A stretch of 64,000 bases of DNA, from NCBI GenBank assembly GCA_048772705.1, contig JBLWGC010000036.1:62001-126000 (forward strand). Direction: 5' to 3'. Within the stretch, counting starts at the first letter, position 1. Every line of letters starts with the position of its first letter. Of the stretch, positions 14,797 through 26,000 are shown one piece after another. This stretch comes from Leidyana gryllorum EB-2025a. Lineage: Eukaryota > Apicomplexa. Below the pieces are notes generated by a model. The model searched no databases, had not been told where the DNA came from, and worked only from the letters and a program-made list of their open reading frames with translations. The position numbers were made by a program, and so were the translations under genes.

Positions 14797-15003
14797 TAGA
14801 CGCTTTATGCGCTCAGATGCCCCTGAATTTGTTCCAAACGTTGCGTACCAACGACCACCAGTAAGAGGATAGTATCTGTAGTTATCATTCCCAGTAGCTG
14901 GTGCCCTCAAGTGCTACATCTGGGCTAAACCCTGACGCCACGCCTTTCATACCCCAGTCCGCTGCCTCTGGCTTTCACCGCTTTCGTAAGGCTAAATCGC
15001 TTC

Positions 15004-18000
15004 ATGGACGTGCAAGTTGACGTATGCTGCGCTATAGATTATGCGGGCCCGCCGATTGAGCCATCGCTGCCGTCGCTGCCATCATCCGCGTCTCATCGCC
15101 CTGTCTTTGTGTGCGCGTCGCAATGGGCACCTGTGCGGACACCGCCCAGCTACATCCCTCCGCAAGTATCAGCCGCGCCATCAATCAGTTCGGCGGACCC
15201 GCCTCCCCCTACGACAGTTTCATTCGCTCATCCACGAAGACCCGCGCCTCCTCGTCGATCGCGTTTGCTCCTCGCCCGGAAAGACGACAGTGAGCTGTTA
15301 GGCCGGGAATGGCGGTCGCCGCGGCTTCGGTCGCGTTCCCCGACTCCGGACCGCCCGCTGCTCGCCTCAGAAGACCGTCAGGCGTCTTTGGAGCGGCCCA
15401 GGGCTGCTTTGACCGTTGCGACCGGAGGGGACGACTCGAACAATTATTACATGGAGGAAGAAGTGGAGGGAGTAAAGTATGAGCCGTTGGATAGCGACCG
15501 CGACGATAGACGTGACGCTCGGCCGCCGCGACGCGTGCGGAGGAACTCAGTGCGTCGTCCTCGTCGTCTGCATCGTACTACGAAAGCGCCGAACAATAAT
15601 AGTCGTCCTGCGGCACCGGCCAAAGCCGCTACCCCGCCCGTGTCTCCTACTCCGGCCCCGGCGCCCCCTCCGCCTCTGGAGGAGCCCGCGCTTGACTCTA
15701 AAGCGCTCCCGTCCGACACCCAACCCGTCTCTGTCTGGAAAGACTTCCGCGCGCGTGTCCTCAATGCCGCAGCTCCTCAGGTTGAATTCGCGCCCGATTC
15801 GCAGCGTCCCCTCCCGCGGCCTTATCATCCAATTAGCAAACGCCGGAATGAGTGGCGCCATGTGAACAACAATAATCACACCAACAATGACCGTCCCATT
15901 GTCGATAACAAAGAGCTGTCCCGAGAGAAGACCCCTCCCATCGTTATTCCCGATCCTCCCAGTCATCCACCCCGAGACACTCCATCAACACCCCCGCGTG
16001 AAAGACCGCAGCCGCCTCGGGATCTTCAACGCGCCGAGAGAGGCCCGTCGATCAGAGACGTTGTGCGAGACTCCCTTGTTGCCGATCCCCCTCGTCATTC
16101 GCGGCGCCCTGAGGCGGCGCCTCGTCCCGTTCTCACCCGCCCGAGTTCACCACCGGAAATATCCCAGATGGCCAGTCCTGTTTCGCAACCCGTTGTTGCC
16201 TCGCGGCCGCCGTCACCGGTCCCTGCCACCGTACCTGCAGTACCGGTTGTGCCTCCTGCTCTACCGAGTACGAGTACTGAGAGTGCCCCAGTGGTAGTTA
16301 CAGCCCCAGCAGCCCCTACGCGAAAATCGCGGTTTGGGGGTCTGGCTGGATTGCTTCGAGCGACGACAACTGAGACTCCTCTCAGCACGCCTTTTGAGCT
16401 CCATCCCAAGCGCACTGCCAGGCAACCAACGACGAGTCCACCTGTGGTGGAACCGCCCCCTCCCGATTGCGCCCCGCCCCCTCCTCCGGAACCATCCAGC
16501 GAGCAACTCTTGATCCCGGAGGAGAACGATCAACCCCACGCGGCTGAGGAAAAGCCCATGTCGCCCTGCGTTACCGTCGATCAACCGGCTCAGCCTCCCG
16601 CTCAGCGAACCGGCACTTCTCTGGCCCCTCAATCCGAGGCCATTGAGGAGGAGGAGCCGCCGCTGAGCGACACCGCGGCGCCTGAACACGAGTTGCACGA
16701 GGAAGAGGAGACAGGTGGAGAGCAGGATATCAGTGAAGACCTGCAGGTGGCCCACGAGGAACGTTCGGCAACTCCGGTTCTCGCCAGCGTTGACAGAGCC
16801 GATCAGACTTCAACAATGCCGAGACAGCCTTCAGAGACCGGCGAGGTACCCTCCTCAGAGCCACCCCACCAAGCACAGGTAGATGAGGCGGGCCCCATCA
16901 AGGCGGTCGAGCCCGCCGCTCTCGCAGAGACGGCTACACCACAAGTCGAGTTGCCCTCTGCAGCAAATATCGACAAGGAGGAACTTCCGGTCGAGAAGCC
17001 CCAAGAGGTCGAGAAGGAGTCGACTTCAGACGTCAAAGAACCGGTGGCTGCTGAAAAGACAAAGGAAGAGGATGTTACTGTGGCAAAGAAACCTGGTCTA
17101 CCAGCCTTCAACGTTTCACTCGGAATGTTCGGTAGTCGGAAGGTCCTAAGCACCACACCCGCCATTCTTGCCGCTCTGGACGAATCTGAAGCCCTCACCT
17201 CTCCTCGCCCAGAGACACCACCAAGTTTCACTGCTCTTCCGTCTCGCCCGAGTCCCCTCCCGTCGGAACCTGCCACCGCCTCCTCAGCACCTGTGCCTCC
17301 CACCGCAACGGTGGCCCAGGATGGCAAGTGGCCCTCACCCTTGCGGTCTCTGGAGACCGGCCGCATTCGGTGGCCGATAGAGTCCTTGCTGATGGTCAGA
17401 AACTACCCCAGCTGTCTCGTTAGACCGGAAGCTCCCCTCCTCGCTGACATCCTCCTTCCCCCCGGTGGCGCACGCCGAACTGTACAGTATCTCTCCAGCT
17501 TCTCTGGTCGTACCTCAATGACCTCTCGAAAAGTTGTGCCTTACGGCGACATCTTCTGGGATCCACGCAAAGCCACTGCTGAGCTCACCAGTGTCCTCAA
17601 GAATGTCAAACGTCCGGCCGGAGTCGATGCTGGAGCTCTCAACAGGTCTGGCAAGATCGGCGGCGGGCGCGACGATAATACTGCTACTTGGAGAACCGCA
17701 CCCAGACCAGTGCCTCTGGAACAGCCTGATGACTCTTGGTTCGTTCAACAGAAACGTGAGAAGGAAGCTGGCGATGAGCTCAAACTGTCAGTCCGGAGAC
17801 TAAGGGGCATGTTGAATCGCATGACAGAAGAGAGCTTCGAAGGTCTCTATGCTAAGATGCTGGAGATGATTACGACTCCCGAAGAAGTCCAAGAGCTCAT
17901 ATCGCTTGTCTTCGAGAAGGCAACTACACAGCACACTTATGTCAAGGTAAGTCGTCCTCATCCACTACTCAACTGGTTGAATTTGACAATGCTCAATGCT

Positions 18001-19149
18001 CTCCCGTGGAATACTGCATCGCCTATGCCTAAGTGTCGTGCGTGCTCTTGCGCTTGTTCTTGCCTGGCAGGCCTGTGCGTGTGCAACTGGAACTGTGCAC
18101 TGGACAAGAAACATATTTCCACCGTGCACGGGTCCGAGTGCGCAGCGCAGCCCTTGTCCACCTGTCGTCAGCGCAATGCGTTGCACTGTGCTACCGAGCG
18201 CACAAAATATGCTGGATATCGAGCGGATGTGTGTGCGAGCGCCATGAGCTGGTACTGAGCATTTGGAATCCTTTGTCCTTGACAGATGTATGCAAACTTG
18301 ACATGTCGGTTGGACACTGATCTGTCGAAACGCGGCATGTTTGGTCCTCCACAAGCTAAACCCCCCCAACGCGAGGGTGAAGAAGGGGACGGTCAACACT
18401 CTGGTGGGGCCGTTCCTTCTGCAAAGCAGGGGCAAGAGAGCGAGGGAACAGAGAAAAAGGAGGGAGTGGAGAGTGCTCCTGCCGTTCCCCAAGCCAATGT
18501 TGCCCAGAACTTCCGTCACATTATTCTGGCTGTGTGCCAGAGGACTCATACTGCGAATCTGACTTCCACATTTGTTCCTCCTGAGAATTGCTCGGGTGAG
18601 TTTCTCTCCTCCGATAGAGCGGAACGCGTGATATGTTGGCGGATTGCAGATGAAGATCGTTTTGAGGCGCTCCTTAAATATAAATTGCGAATGAAAGGCA
18701 ATCTGAAGTTGGTCGGGGAGTTACTGATGCGTGCAATGATGGCCCCAAAAGTGGGGTTCTCCATCATGGAGGATTTGTTGGCGAGTCGAGACGAGAACCA
18801 GTTGGAAGCGTTAGCGTCGTTCATGGCAACAGTGGGGCATTTCTACGAGGTGAGAATTGTAGAAGAGCTGCCGATGTCTATGTGCTGCTGTTCTTCACTT
18901 AGAATAATAAGTTGTTAAAGGCCCGGACGACACAGACGTATCACGGGTACGTAGCTCGTGTGGCGGAGCTGGCAGAATCCGAAGACATCCCTGTGCGGAT
19001 TCGATGTTTGTTAAAGGTGAGGGTGAATTGAGTGTTTGGGGTTGTGACAATATTTCTCATATTGATAGGATGTTCTGGAAGCTCGAAACCTGAACACTGA
19101 TATGCCAGAGCCAATGCATGACAGAAGAGGTGGCGGTAGTCGCGATTAA
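15004..19149 (+). CDS. eIF4G-like translation initiation scaffold
   Basis: Scaffold of the cap-binding complex, 1233 aa. Exons are 15004-17946, 18286-18849, 18903-19016 and 19069-19149. A disordered Pro/Ser/Glu/Arg-rich N-terminus of about 750 residues is followed by RIRWPIESLLMVRNYP, which fits the eIF4E-binding pattern YxxxxL-hydrophobic with Trp for Tyr. A MIF4G domain follows (LSVRRLRGMLNRMTEESFE through RIRCLLKDVLEARN). The protein ends about 20 residues after MIF4G, so the MA3 and W2 domains of animal eIF4G are absent. Introns 2 and 3 are 53 and 52 nt, but intron 1 is 339 nt, by far the longest in the window. Cell role: bridging eIF4E and eIF4A. Confidence 0.9.
17947..18285 (+). other. 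Exceptionally long intron (339 nt) of the eIF4G gene
   Basis: GTAAGT...TTGACAG intron placed exactly between HTYVK and MYANL of the MIF4G domain. It is six to eight times the window's usual intron size. It contains an 8-bp perfect inverted repeat (TGGACAAG 18101-18108 with CTTGTCCA 18153-18160), two GTGCAC palindromes nearby, and a clustered GTGTGC/GAGCGC composition. It could host a structured RNA. No tRNA or clear snoRNA box pattern was recognised. Confidence 0.7.
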
Positions 19150-19197
19150 ACGCAGAGTAGTATTAAACTCTTTTTGCCTCTCCCAATAATATGAGAG

Positions 19198-22069
19198 ATG
19201 TTCCTTCTCTCCATCTTGATACTCGTGGTTGCCTTGCAAGCGGCTGTTCTTGACTTCTTCTTGCTCAGTGAGTATTTTGTGAATGGCAAAGTCATTGTTG
19301 CGGGTGCAGGTTATGTGCACCGCTATTGTTGGCTGTTGGTGGGGGCGGACTGTCTCCTGTTGCTGCACATGGTGGGGCACTTCCAGAGCAAGAATGCGGG
19401 TGAGACACCTATATACGCCACGAAGGTTCTACAATTCGCAGCATAGCTTCAAAATGCGCGCTGCAATGGATGTTCTATGCCAACCTAATGGCCATAAAGC
19501 TCGGACTTTACTACTTTCAAGTATTCACTCAACGAAATGACAACCTATCATCCAGTGATATATCCGAGATTATCGCCCTCTCCGATTCCTATGGCTTCTA
19601 CATTATTGTGTATCTTACACCCGTAAGCCACAATTGCTCAAGTGAGAAAACCGCCCTCCCTCAACCACAACAGATCGCCTACATTTTCTGGATTGCGCGA
19701 TGTGGCCAGCACCTTCTCGGCAGCATGAGCAACTCTGTGACGCTGGAGTCACTTTTATTCGTCGACTCCGCTCTCCACGTACTTTTCGATCTGATGGATG
19801 TTACGGTGAGACTGGGGGGGGGACGTTTGCTTATGTGTGAGACGACTCATATCGACAATCACAGGTCGCCTTCCAATTGAGCTCCTCCTATATGGAAATC
19901 CTGCGTCAAAATCACTGGGTGTATAAATGGAACGGAGTCCTCATGATTCTGGGCACTGTCTTCCACTCTTTCTCCATGCCGACATGGTCGAGCCGCACCA
20001 CAGAGGAAGACCACAAAACGGCTGAACTCTCTCCCACCGTCGCCCATATGCATGAGAACGACATTTACCTGACGAGGTGAGATTCCGGAAAGTCATCGGG
20101 GCCCTTCTCGACATTGCAAACCGCTTCAGGAAACATGTGGCCCTCGTGTCAATGTTTCTCCTCGATGTTCCACTTCTTACCATAAGAATGTTGATCTACG
20201 CTCGCTGGGTCGAACCCATAGGAGCCTTTGGCTTCAACTTCTTCGCCGTCAAAAACATCATTGACTTACCTCTGTCAACTTACCGGTGAGAGCTCAAGAC
20301 CACGAGTGATGCCACTCAGACACCTTCTCCACTTCGGATTCTGTTAGACTAAACCAGTGTCGTATGGCCGAGAAGGAAATGAGTAGAAGCGCAGGCAAAC
20401 GGGGCAAAGGCGGTGCTTCATCGGCTCCTCCGGCCATTCGAATGCTCAGTGATGTTTCAGTAGATGGTGGGAAGCTTTGACCATTCACTCCTCACAGCTT
20501 CTTCTAGGGACCCTTAGCTTACGGTCACCGCAGGCTGCCAACCCTGAGGAGTCGCAAGGGCGAAAGGACGCGTTGATCCGAGAGTATTTGGATCACCGCA
20601 AAGTCATGGAGGCCTTCACAGGTAATGGTGGCGTGGAGACCCTGACACCCTTTTGTCTCCAGACTCTCAGACAGGAACCACGGGTTTCATGGCTCAGGCG
20701 TCAAACGTTCTACCCGTGAAGGGCTTTACCATCGCCAAAGTCTTCACCAAGCTCTTCCATTGTCTAAGTACCGGTGGCAGACATAGTCTGGCTGAACGCT
20801 TGGATACCGGACTGAGCCTTCCTTACTGGAAGACGGTGAGTTTGTGGTGCGATGACACTCATGTCAACCCGAGCAGGCAGGATTGGCTGTCGCTATGGTC
20901 GTTTACTGGACAAGTCGGCTGGTAATGGTTGGGATGTACGCACGGCCCACTGCTGGCTATCGCGTCGACTGGCGACTGACAACCAGCGAGAACCTCCCTG
21001 CGATCATCATTTCCAGTACTTCCAGTGGGATGATCCTCTTGTCTTATTTGGGCAGCACCCCACTTCTGGACCTGATGTTTGCGGTGGTGTTGTGGTTTGT
21101 GCGATCCTTGAGCTTCTTCGGAACTCTTTGGGTGTTCAGAGACACCCATCTCCTGGATCTCACCACATCTTTTGCCTTTGCTGGGATCGAATTGCCGCCA
21201 TCGGTGCCCTGGGAGGAAGTTGCTATGTGGTGCTTTGGTTTACCCGCGGTGTTCAGTCTCCTTTCGGTAAGCACCGGAGGGGATTAGTCGCCCAATCCCA
21301 TTCAAATCGCCTTCAGAGCCTTTTCTATGTTCAATCGGCCTTCCTCAATCGGCGATTTTCGTACTTCATGATGCAGCCACGCAATCGGACGGCACGCCGG
21401 CTCGCCGGCCAAGCTCACGAACGGGACTCTGGTCCCTTGGCAGATGAGCTTGGATGGATCTCGACAGGATCGATACTCACGTACTTAAATTGCAAGTACC
21501 ATATGGCTCCTCTCGCTTTGAACGAGCTGCTGGTGGGCCCGGATATGGTGAAAGCCGTACGCCTGTCTGATGTCATGCTCTATCGCGACTGGCTACATTT
21601 TGCGTTCCTACTCATCACGAAGGCCTTCACCTTCATCCTCGTTCAAGATCGGATGCTGCTACTCATTTTTGTCACACATCTCGTGCTAGAGCTCATATAT
21701 ATGCTATTCGCACAAACCGTGAGTCGCCGAAAATGGGGTGCCCCTAAGCTCTTTCAGGTGCGGTTGTTGGCATTACGAAGATTCGAGTCAAAAGCGGTTT
21801 ATACCGACCTGGTGAAGGTCTGGCAAGGGGGCAATGAAGACCCTGCAATGGACTTCAGCAGCGATGACTCATCTGAATCGTCAGCAGCCAAGTCCACAGC
21901 CAGTGCTCTCAGTTTCGAGGCTCAGCAGCTTGCCACCCGGCTGGCGGAGGCAAGAAAGCGGAAGATACCCGCTCATCGTCTGGCGGACCTGTCCCTGGTT
22001 CTTGAGAAGTACCGGCGGCAGGCCTTTTTGACATCCCCAGGCGAGACAATTCTGCCTTTGCGGCCATGA
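19198..22069 (+). CDS. Polytopic membrane protein, TMEM26-like N-terminal half
   Basis: Predicted multi-pass membrane protein of 795 aa from eleven exons: 19198-19399, 19447-19622, 19674-19805, 19865-20076, 20130-20285, 20348-20466, 20508-20621, 20663-20835, 20877-21266, 21317-21718 and 21758-22069. The first half ends in LLDVPLLTIRML...FFAVKNIIDLPLSTYRLNQ, matching the last helices of TMEM26 (D-P-R...FFA-KN...YRL). Without splicing, a TGA at 20478 would end the gene. The 41-nt intron 20467-20507 (GTGGGA...CTTCTAG) removes it and joins in frame to a second hydrophobic half with several helices and an acidic/Ser tail. The function of TMEM26 proteins is unknown. The join at 20467 is an inference; the alternative is two adjacent genes. 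Confidence 0.65.
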
Positions 22070-22187
22070 TGGGTGCGTCGTGTGTGTATTTAGGCCAGCA
22101 CACGGTTTTTGATGTCACTCGGCTGGAAGCCTTGAAGCGTTTGTATGTCCCAAAGAGTCGAACTTGAATTTTTTGGGCGTGTAGGAA

Positions 22188-23009
22188 ATGGCCGCAGCTC
22201 CGGTTCTAACAGCCAGCTTCGAAGATTCACTTCGGCCACCGAATAAACGGTTACGGAGGGCAAATGATGACGGAGGCGGTGGCCGCACTTCGACAATGGG
22301 GGAAGACGAATCACCCCTAGAATCCACCAGCGTGTGCCCTATATCCTTTCGGACGAATTTGGAAACCTTGAGAAATGTATATCCGACTGTAAGTGAAGGT
22401 CTGCTGTCGAGTCTGTTAGAGTCGTCCGGAAATCACCTGGAGCCGACGGCTATGGTTTTGGATCGGATCGTATCGGCGTCAGCGAGTTCTCGGTCTACCG
22501 GAGGCAGAATGATCAAAAGGAGACGACCGTCTATGGAAACCTCCGAAGCTGTGATGGCGCCGGCCGCTTTGGAACCCCCGGACATGATCAGCACTTGGGT
22601 TACCGCGGTGATAAGGCGACTGCAGGGAGTCTCGACTCAGGAAGAAGCGTTTGCGATTATTCGGCCTGCCGTTGACGAGCTCTTCGCGAAAAGAAAGGCG
22701 ACACAACCAATTCTACCGACGTCGTTACAGAAGTTAATGTCCAAGGCCATCGTACAACAGGCAGAGAAGATTTCTGCACTGAAGGAGGTTGCGGACAATC
22801 GAGAGGCTCAGGTGGACCGGCTGCAGCAACGTGTTCTTGAGCTGGAGCAACGGTGTCGGGGTCTCGAAAGTGCGAACCAGAAACTGAAGGAAGCGAATGG
22901 GGCTTTATCTTATTATATCAGAGCAGCACTTGCATCTAATCAACACTGTGCGACATTCTTTTCGGAGGGCGGTGGGCCTGGGGGTGGTTCCATTCCCGAT
23001 GTCTACTGA
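22188..23009 (+). CDS. CUE-domain and coiled-coil protein
   Basis: Intronless 273-aa protein. A basic N-terminus (NKRLRRAND) is followed by a CUE-like segment at residues about 57-92 (LRNVYPTVSEGLLSSLLESS...TAMVLDRI), a fold that binds ubiquitin, and by a long coiled coil at about residues 190-245 (QAEKISALKEVADNREAQVD, then heptads to NQKLKEANG). The tail is Gly-rich. The likely role is a ubiquitin-linked adaptor. No enzyme domain is present. It ends 67 nt from the convergent TPS-like gene. Confidence 0.75.
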   Translation: MAAAPVLTASFEDSLRPPNKRLRRANDDGGGGRTSTMGEDESPLESTSVCPISFRTNLETLRNVYPTVSEGLLSSLLESSGNHLEPTAMVLDRIVSASASSRSTGGRMIKRRRPSMETSEAVMAPAALEPPDMISTWVTAVIRRLQGVSTQEEAFAIIRPAVDELFAKRKATQPILPTSLQKLMSKAIVQQAEKISALKEVADNREAQVDRLQQRVLELEQRCRGLESANQKLKEANGALSYYIRAALASNQHCATFFSEGGGPGGGSIPDVY

Positions 23010-23076
23010 GCTAGACCGAAATCAACCAAGCATATATATATACGTATTTCTTTCCAAAGAGAAACTGAAGAACTTA

Positions 23077-26000
23077 TTATCTGTCCTCATTGGAGTGAGG
23101 GCTGGGCGGAGTGAAGTAAGCAGGACTGCGTTGAGGTGGGCTTCTTTCACAGCCGGGCCCGCCTACTCCCGTGGGAGAAGCATTTGCAGATCCAGTCCAC
23201 AGTGAGGAGGGGGTGATGGCGTGAGGAATCTCCGGGGCCGTTGTGGTTGTGATCGGCCAGGCTTGTTGGCGTGCGTGGGTGAAAGGGATGCCATGCGGCA
23301 TGTTGAGAATGGTGCCCGCATTGAGGACCATCAGTTCTTCATCTGATTCTGCGTCATCGTCTTCGGCATCCGAAGCTGCATTTTGGCGAGCTCGTTGTCG
23401 CCAGGGATAGCGTCGCGCGAGCTTTTCCTCGATGATCGGATTGAAGTCATAATATGAATCCTTCAATCGTCGGGTATTTTTCTCTGCGAGGGCCATCGCC
23501 ACATCGAGAGTTGGAGACCCGCCCGCACGTTGCTGAAGATTGGGTGCCGGATAGGATACATCGAGGTCTGATGGAAGTTTTGGTACTTCGGAACATAGCG
23601 TTTCCGTTAAGCGGCGCAGCAGGTGCCTCGTTGATCCGTTGCTGTCCAGGCGAAATGCGGCTTTCGATAAGCGGACTCCAACAGTGGCGGTGAAGCAGCC
23701 AGCAATACGTTTTGATGAGGTTCGGAGCGGCGTCTCCGCAGATACTTGGGAGAAGGAATGTCTGGAAGGAGTCTTCTGCGTGCCCCCGCTCACGAAGCGC
23801 GAAAGGTAGCCATACAATTCTTCATCTCGTGGTAGATAGTTTCCGATACACAGAATCCCCTATGTATAGACATCTCGTGATTGAACTTTTGATCAGCAAA
23901 TCTTACAGTTTCGGTGGGTCTGACCTCGCACGACTCACAGATCTGTTTCAACGCCCACTCTGTAAGCAGTTTAACCAGACGGTCATCGACGATCGATAGA
24001 ACTCACCGACTGCTTGACACTTTGTTACGCGGCACGCTCGCACTTCGACTGAGCTTTTACCAATACACAGTTCCAGATTGGGGTTATTGAGAAGGGGACC
24101 AGCATACAGATGGAATAGCAGGTCACGCGCCTGGTTGCTGGCGAATTCCTTGTCAGCATTTCCATAGTGCCAACTGATGCTGAGTTCTGTCCTACGCATA
24201 TTACTTCCTGGCGTTCGTTTAGCAAAGTACTCGACCAGTTCCTGGACTTTCTGCAGACAATCAGATAGTGCTATGGCCGCGTTGGCAGTCTCAGTTGCAA
24301 CCGATCGAGAACTTGATTCGTGCGACAGTGTGGGGGCAAACTCATTCAGTAGGGCCCCGCCTGACGGCTCACTGTTCAGTATGAGGGGTGCAAACTCAGT
24401 GGCTCCCGGAGGCCGCACGTAGTGTCCATTCTCAGCAAATACCCATACATTGGAACAGTCCTGCGTGACTGCTTGCACGACCGCCACAGAGCTACTGGAC
24501 ACGATGATCACCGAGGAGCGGCCGCCAGGTTGCGACAGAGAATTGATATCCCCTTCAGTGGTCCGGGGGATCATCAGGGCCAGCGGCGTTGGAGACGCAG
24601 GGGGAAAAGGAGAAGCTATGTTGAAAGCTGGCGAGGAAGTCTCACCGCCCTCAGCAGCATTGTCGCCGACAGGAGTCTTCTCAATGCTAAAGTTCTCGTC
24701 TCCTTCCTCCCACTCATTATTGAACACCTGATCAGAGTCCCTCGGATGGAAAGATTCCTGATCTAACAGTGCCGGTGGGGTCTTCAAGAGGCTTTCACGC
24801 AACCCGGAGATGATCACCACATGTCGACACCGTCCGAGCTCCTCCACGCACTCAGGTATAGGGAGCGGGGGCGGTATTCGGAGGCGATCTTCATCTGTGT
24901 CCACCAGGTTGTCCTCCAAATCACAGAGTATTTGTCTTGCCCATGCTTTAGAGTCAAGCTTTGATATTACTTGGTACGCCAAATCATGGCGTGCTTCTCG
25001 TTCCTATCGATTGCCACATGTGACAATGGATCTTGGATGCGTTTGACCCACCTCTTGTGACATTGTTAGAGCATCCTGGATTGCCGCAGCCACTGATACT
25101 GTGTCCCAAGGATTCACTGGCAGCACAGATGCTCCGAGTAATTGACAAGATCCACTGAATTCGGATAAGATTATGGCACCTTTATTGGTGTGGCGCTGAC
25201 ACAACACGAACTGATTCACAGCAATACAAGTTGCTTCGCGTAGAGCTGTGATCAGAACTACGTCTGCGATAGAGTACACCGGTGCCAGTTCTTCTACGGC
25301 GAAGTCGCCTAAAAGAAAATGGATCGGGACGTCTTCGACAGTTCCGAAGAAAGCATTGACTGTCCCTGTGACCTACGAAACCATTCGGCAGGCTTGTCTT
25401 CTTGCCACACGGAGTGTGTGCACTCACTTGGAAAGCTTGCGCCAAGATATCTTTGCGATCGATTTGCGACAGACGGAAAGAAGTGGAGGCATTATCGCTG
25501 TCCACCAACGAGTTTTTCTGTAGAAAGTGTCAGTGACCAGGAATACAGGATTTTTGCCCAGACAACATACCCCGACGAAGCAGAGTTGCAAGAAGACCAG
25601 TTTGTTGGCCCACTCGGGATTCTCTGACAAGAACTTCCGAATGGCCATCAGTTTCTGGGGAATGCCTTTAGTGTAATCCAGGGCGTCCACGCCAAGAATC
25701 ACTTTCTTGCCTTCGAATCGCGACTTCAACTTACTTAAATCAGTAGTGGTAGCCGCAGCTTCCCATACGTTAATGTTGATACCTTGAGGCGTTACACAAA
25801 CTCGCGTTCCAGACCCGCCTGACGCAACGCAAGGCTCGACGTACGTTTCGCTGCATTCTGCACCAAGCACTCGTGTAACCGCAGTGAGAAAATGGCCACG
25901 ATATTGATGTGAATGGAATCCAACGATATCTGCATGAAGAATGCCAGTCAAGAGCTCTTGACGTTGGGGCAAGATACGATACATCTCCGAGCTAGGAAAT

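Noticed and set aside
15447-16755. Several antisense ORFs of 100-190 codons opposite the eIF4G N-terminus and similar ones opposite other genes.
   Set aside because: They mirror GC-rich, low-complexity coding sequence, show no homology or splice logic, and are expected shadows.
18100-18165. A tRNA or snoRNA inside the long eIF4G intron.
   Set aside because: A hairpin is present, but there is no B-box-like GGTTCGAATCC match, no cloverleaf and no convincing C/D or H/ACA boxes, so no RNA gene is called.
17947-18258. The open extension of eIF4G exon 1 into a Cys-rich tail.
   Set aside because: It begins exactly at a GTAAGT donor in the middle of the MIF4G domain, and the domain continues after the TTGACAG acceptor at 18285, so it is intron.
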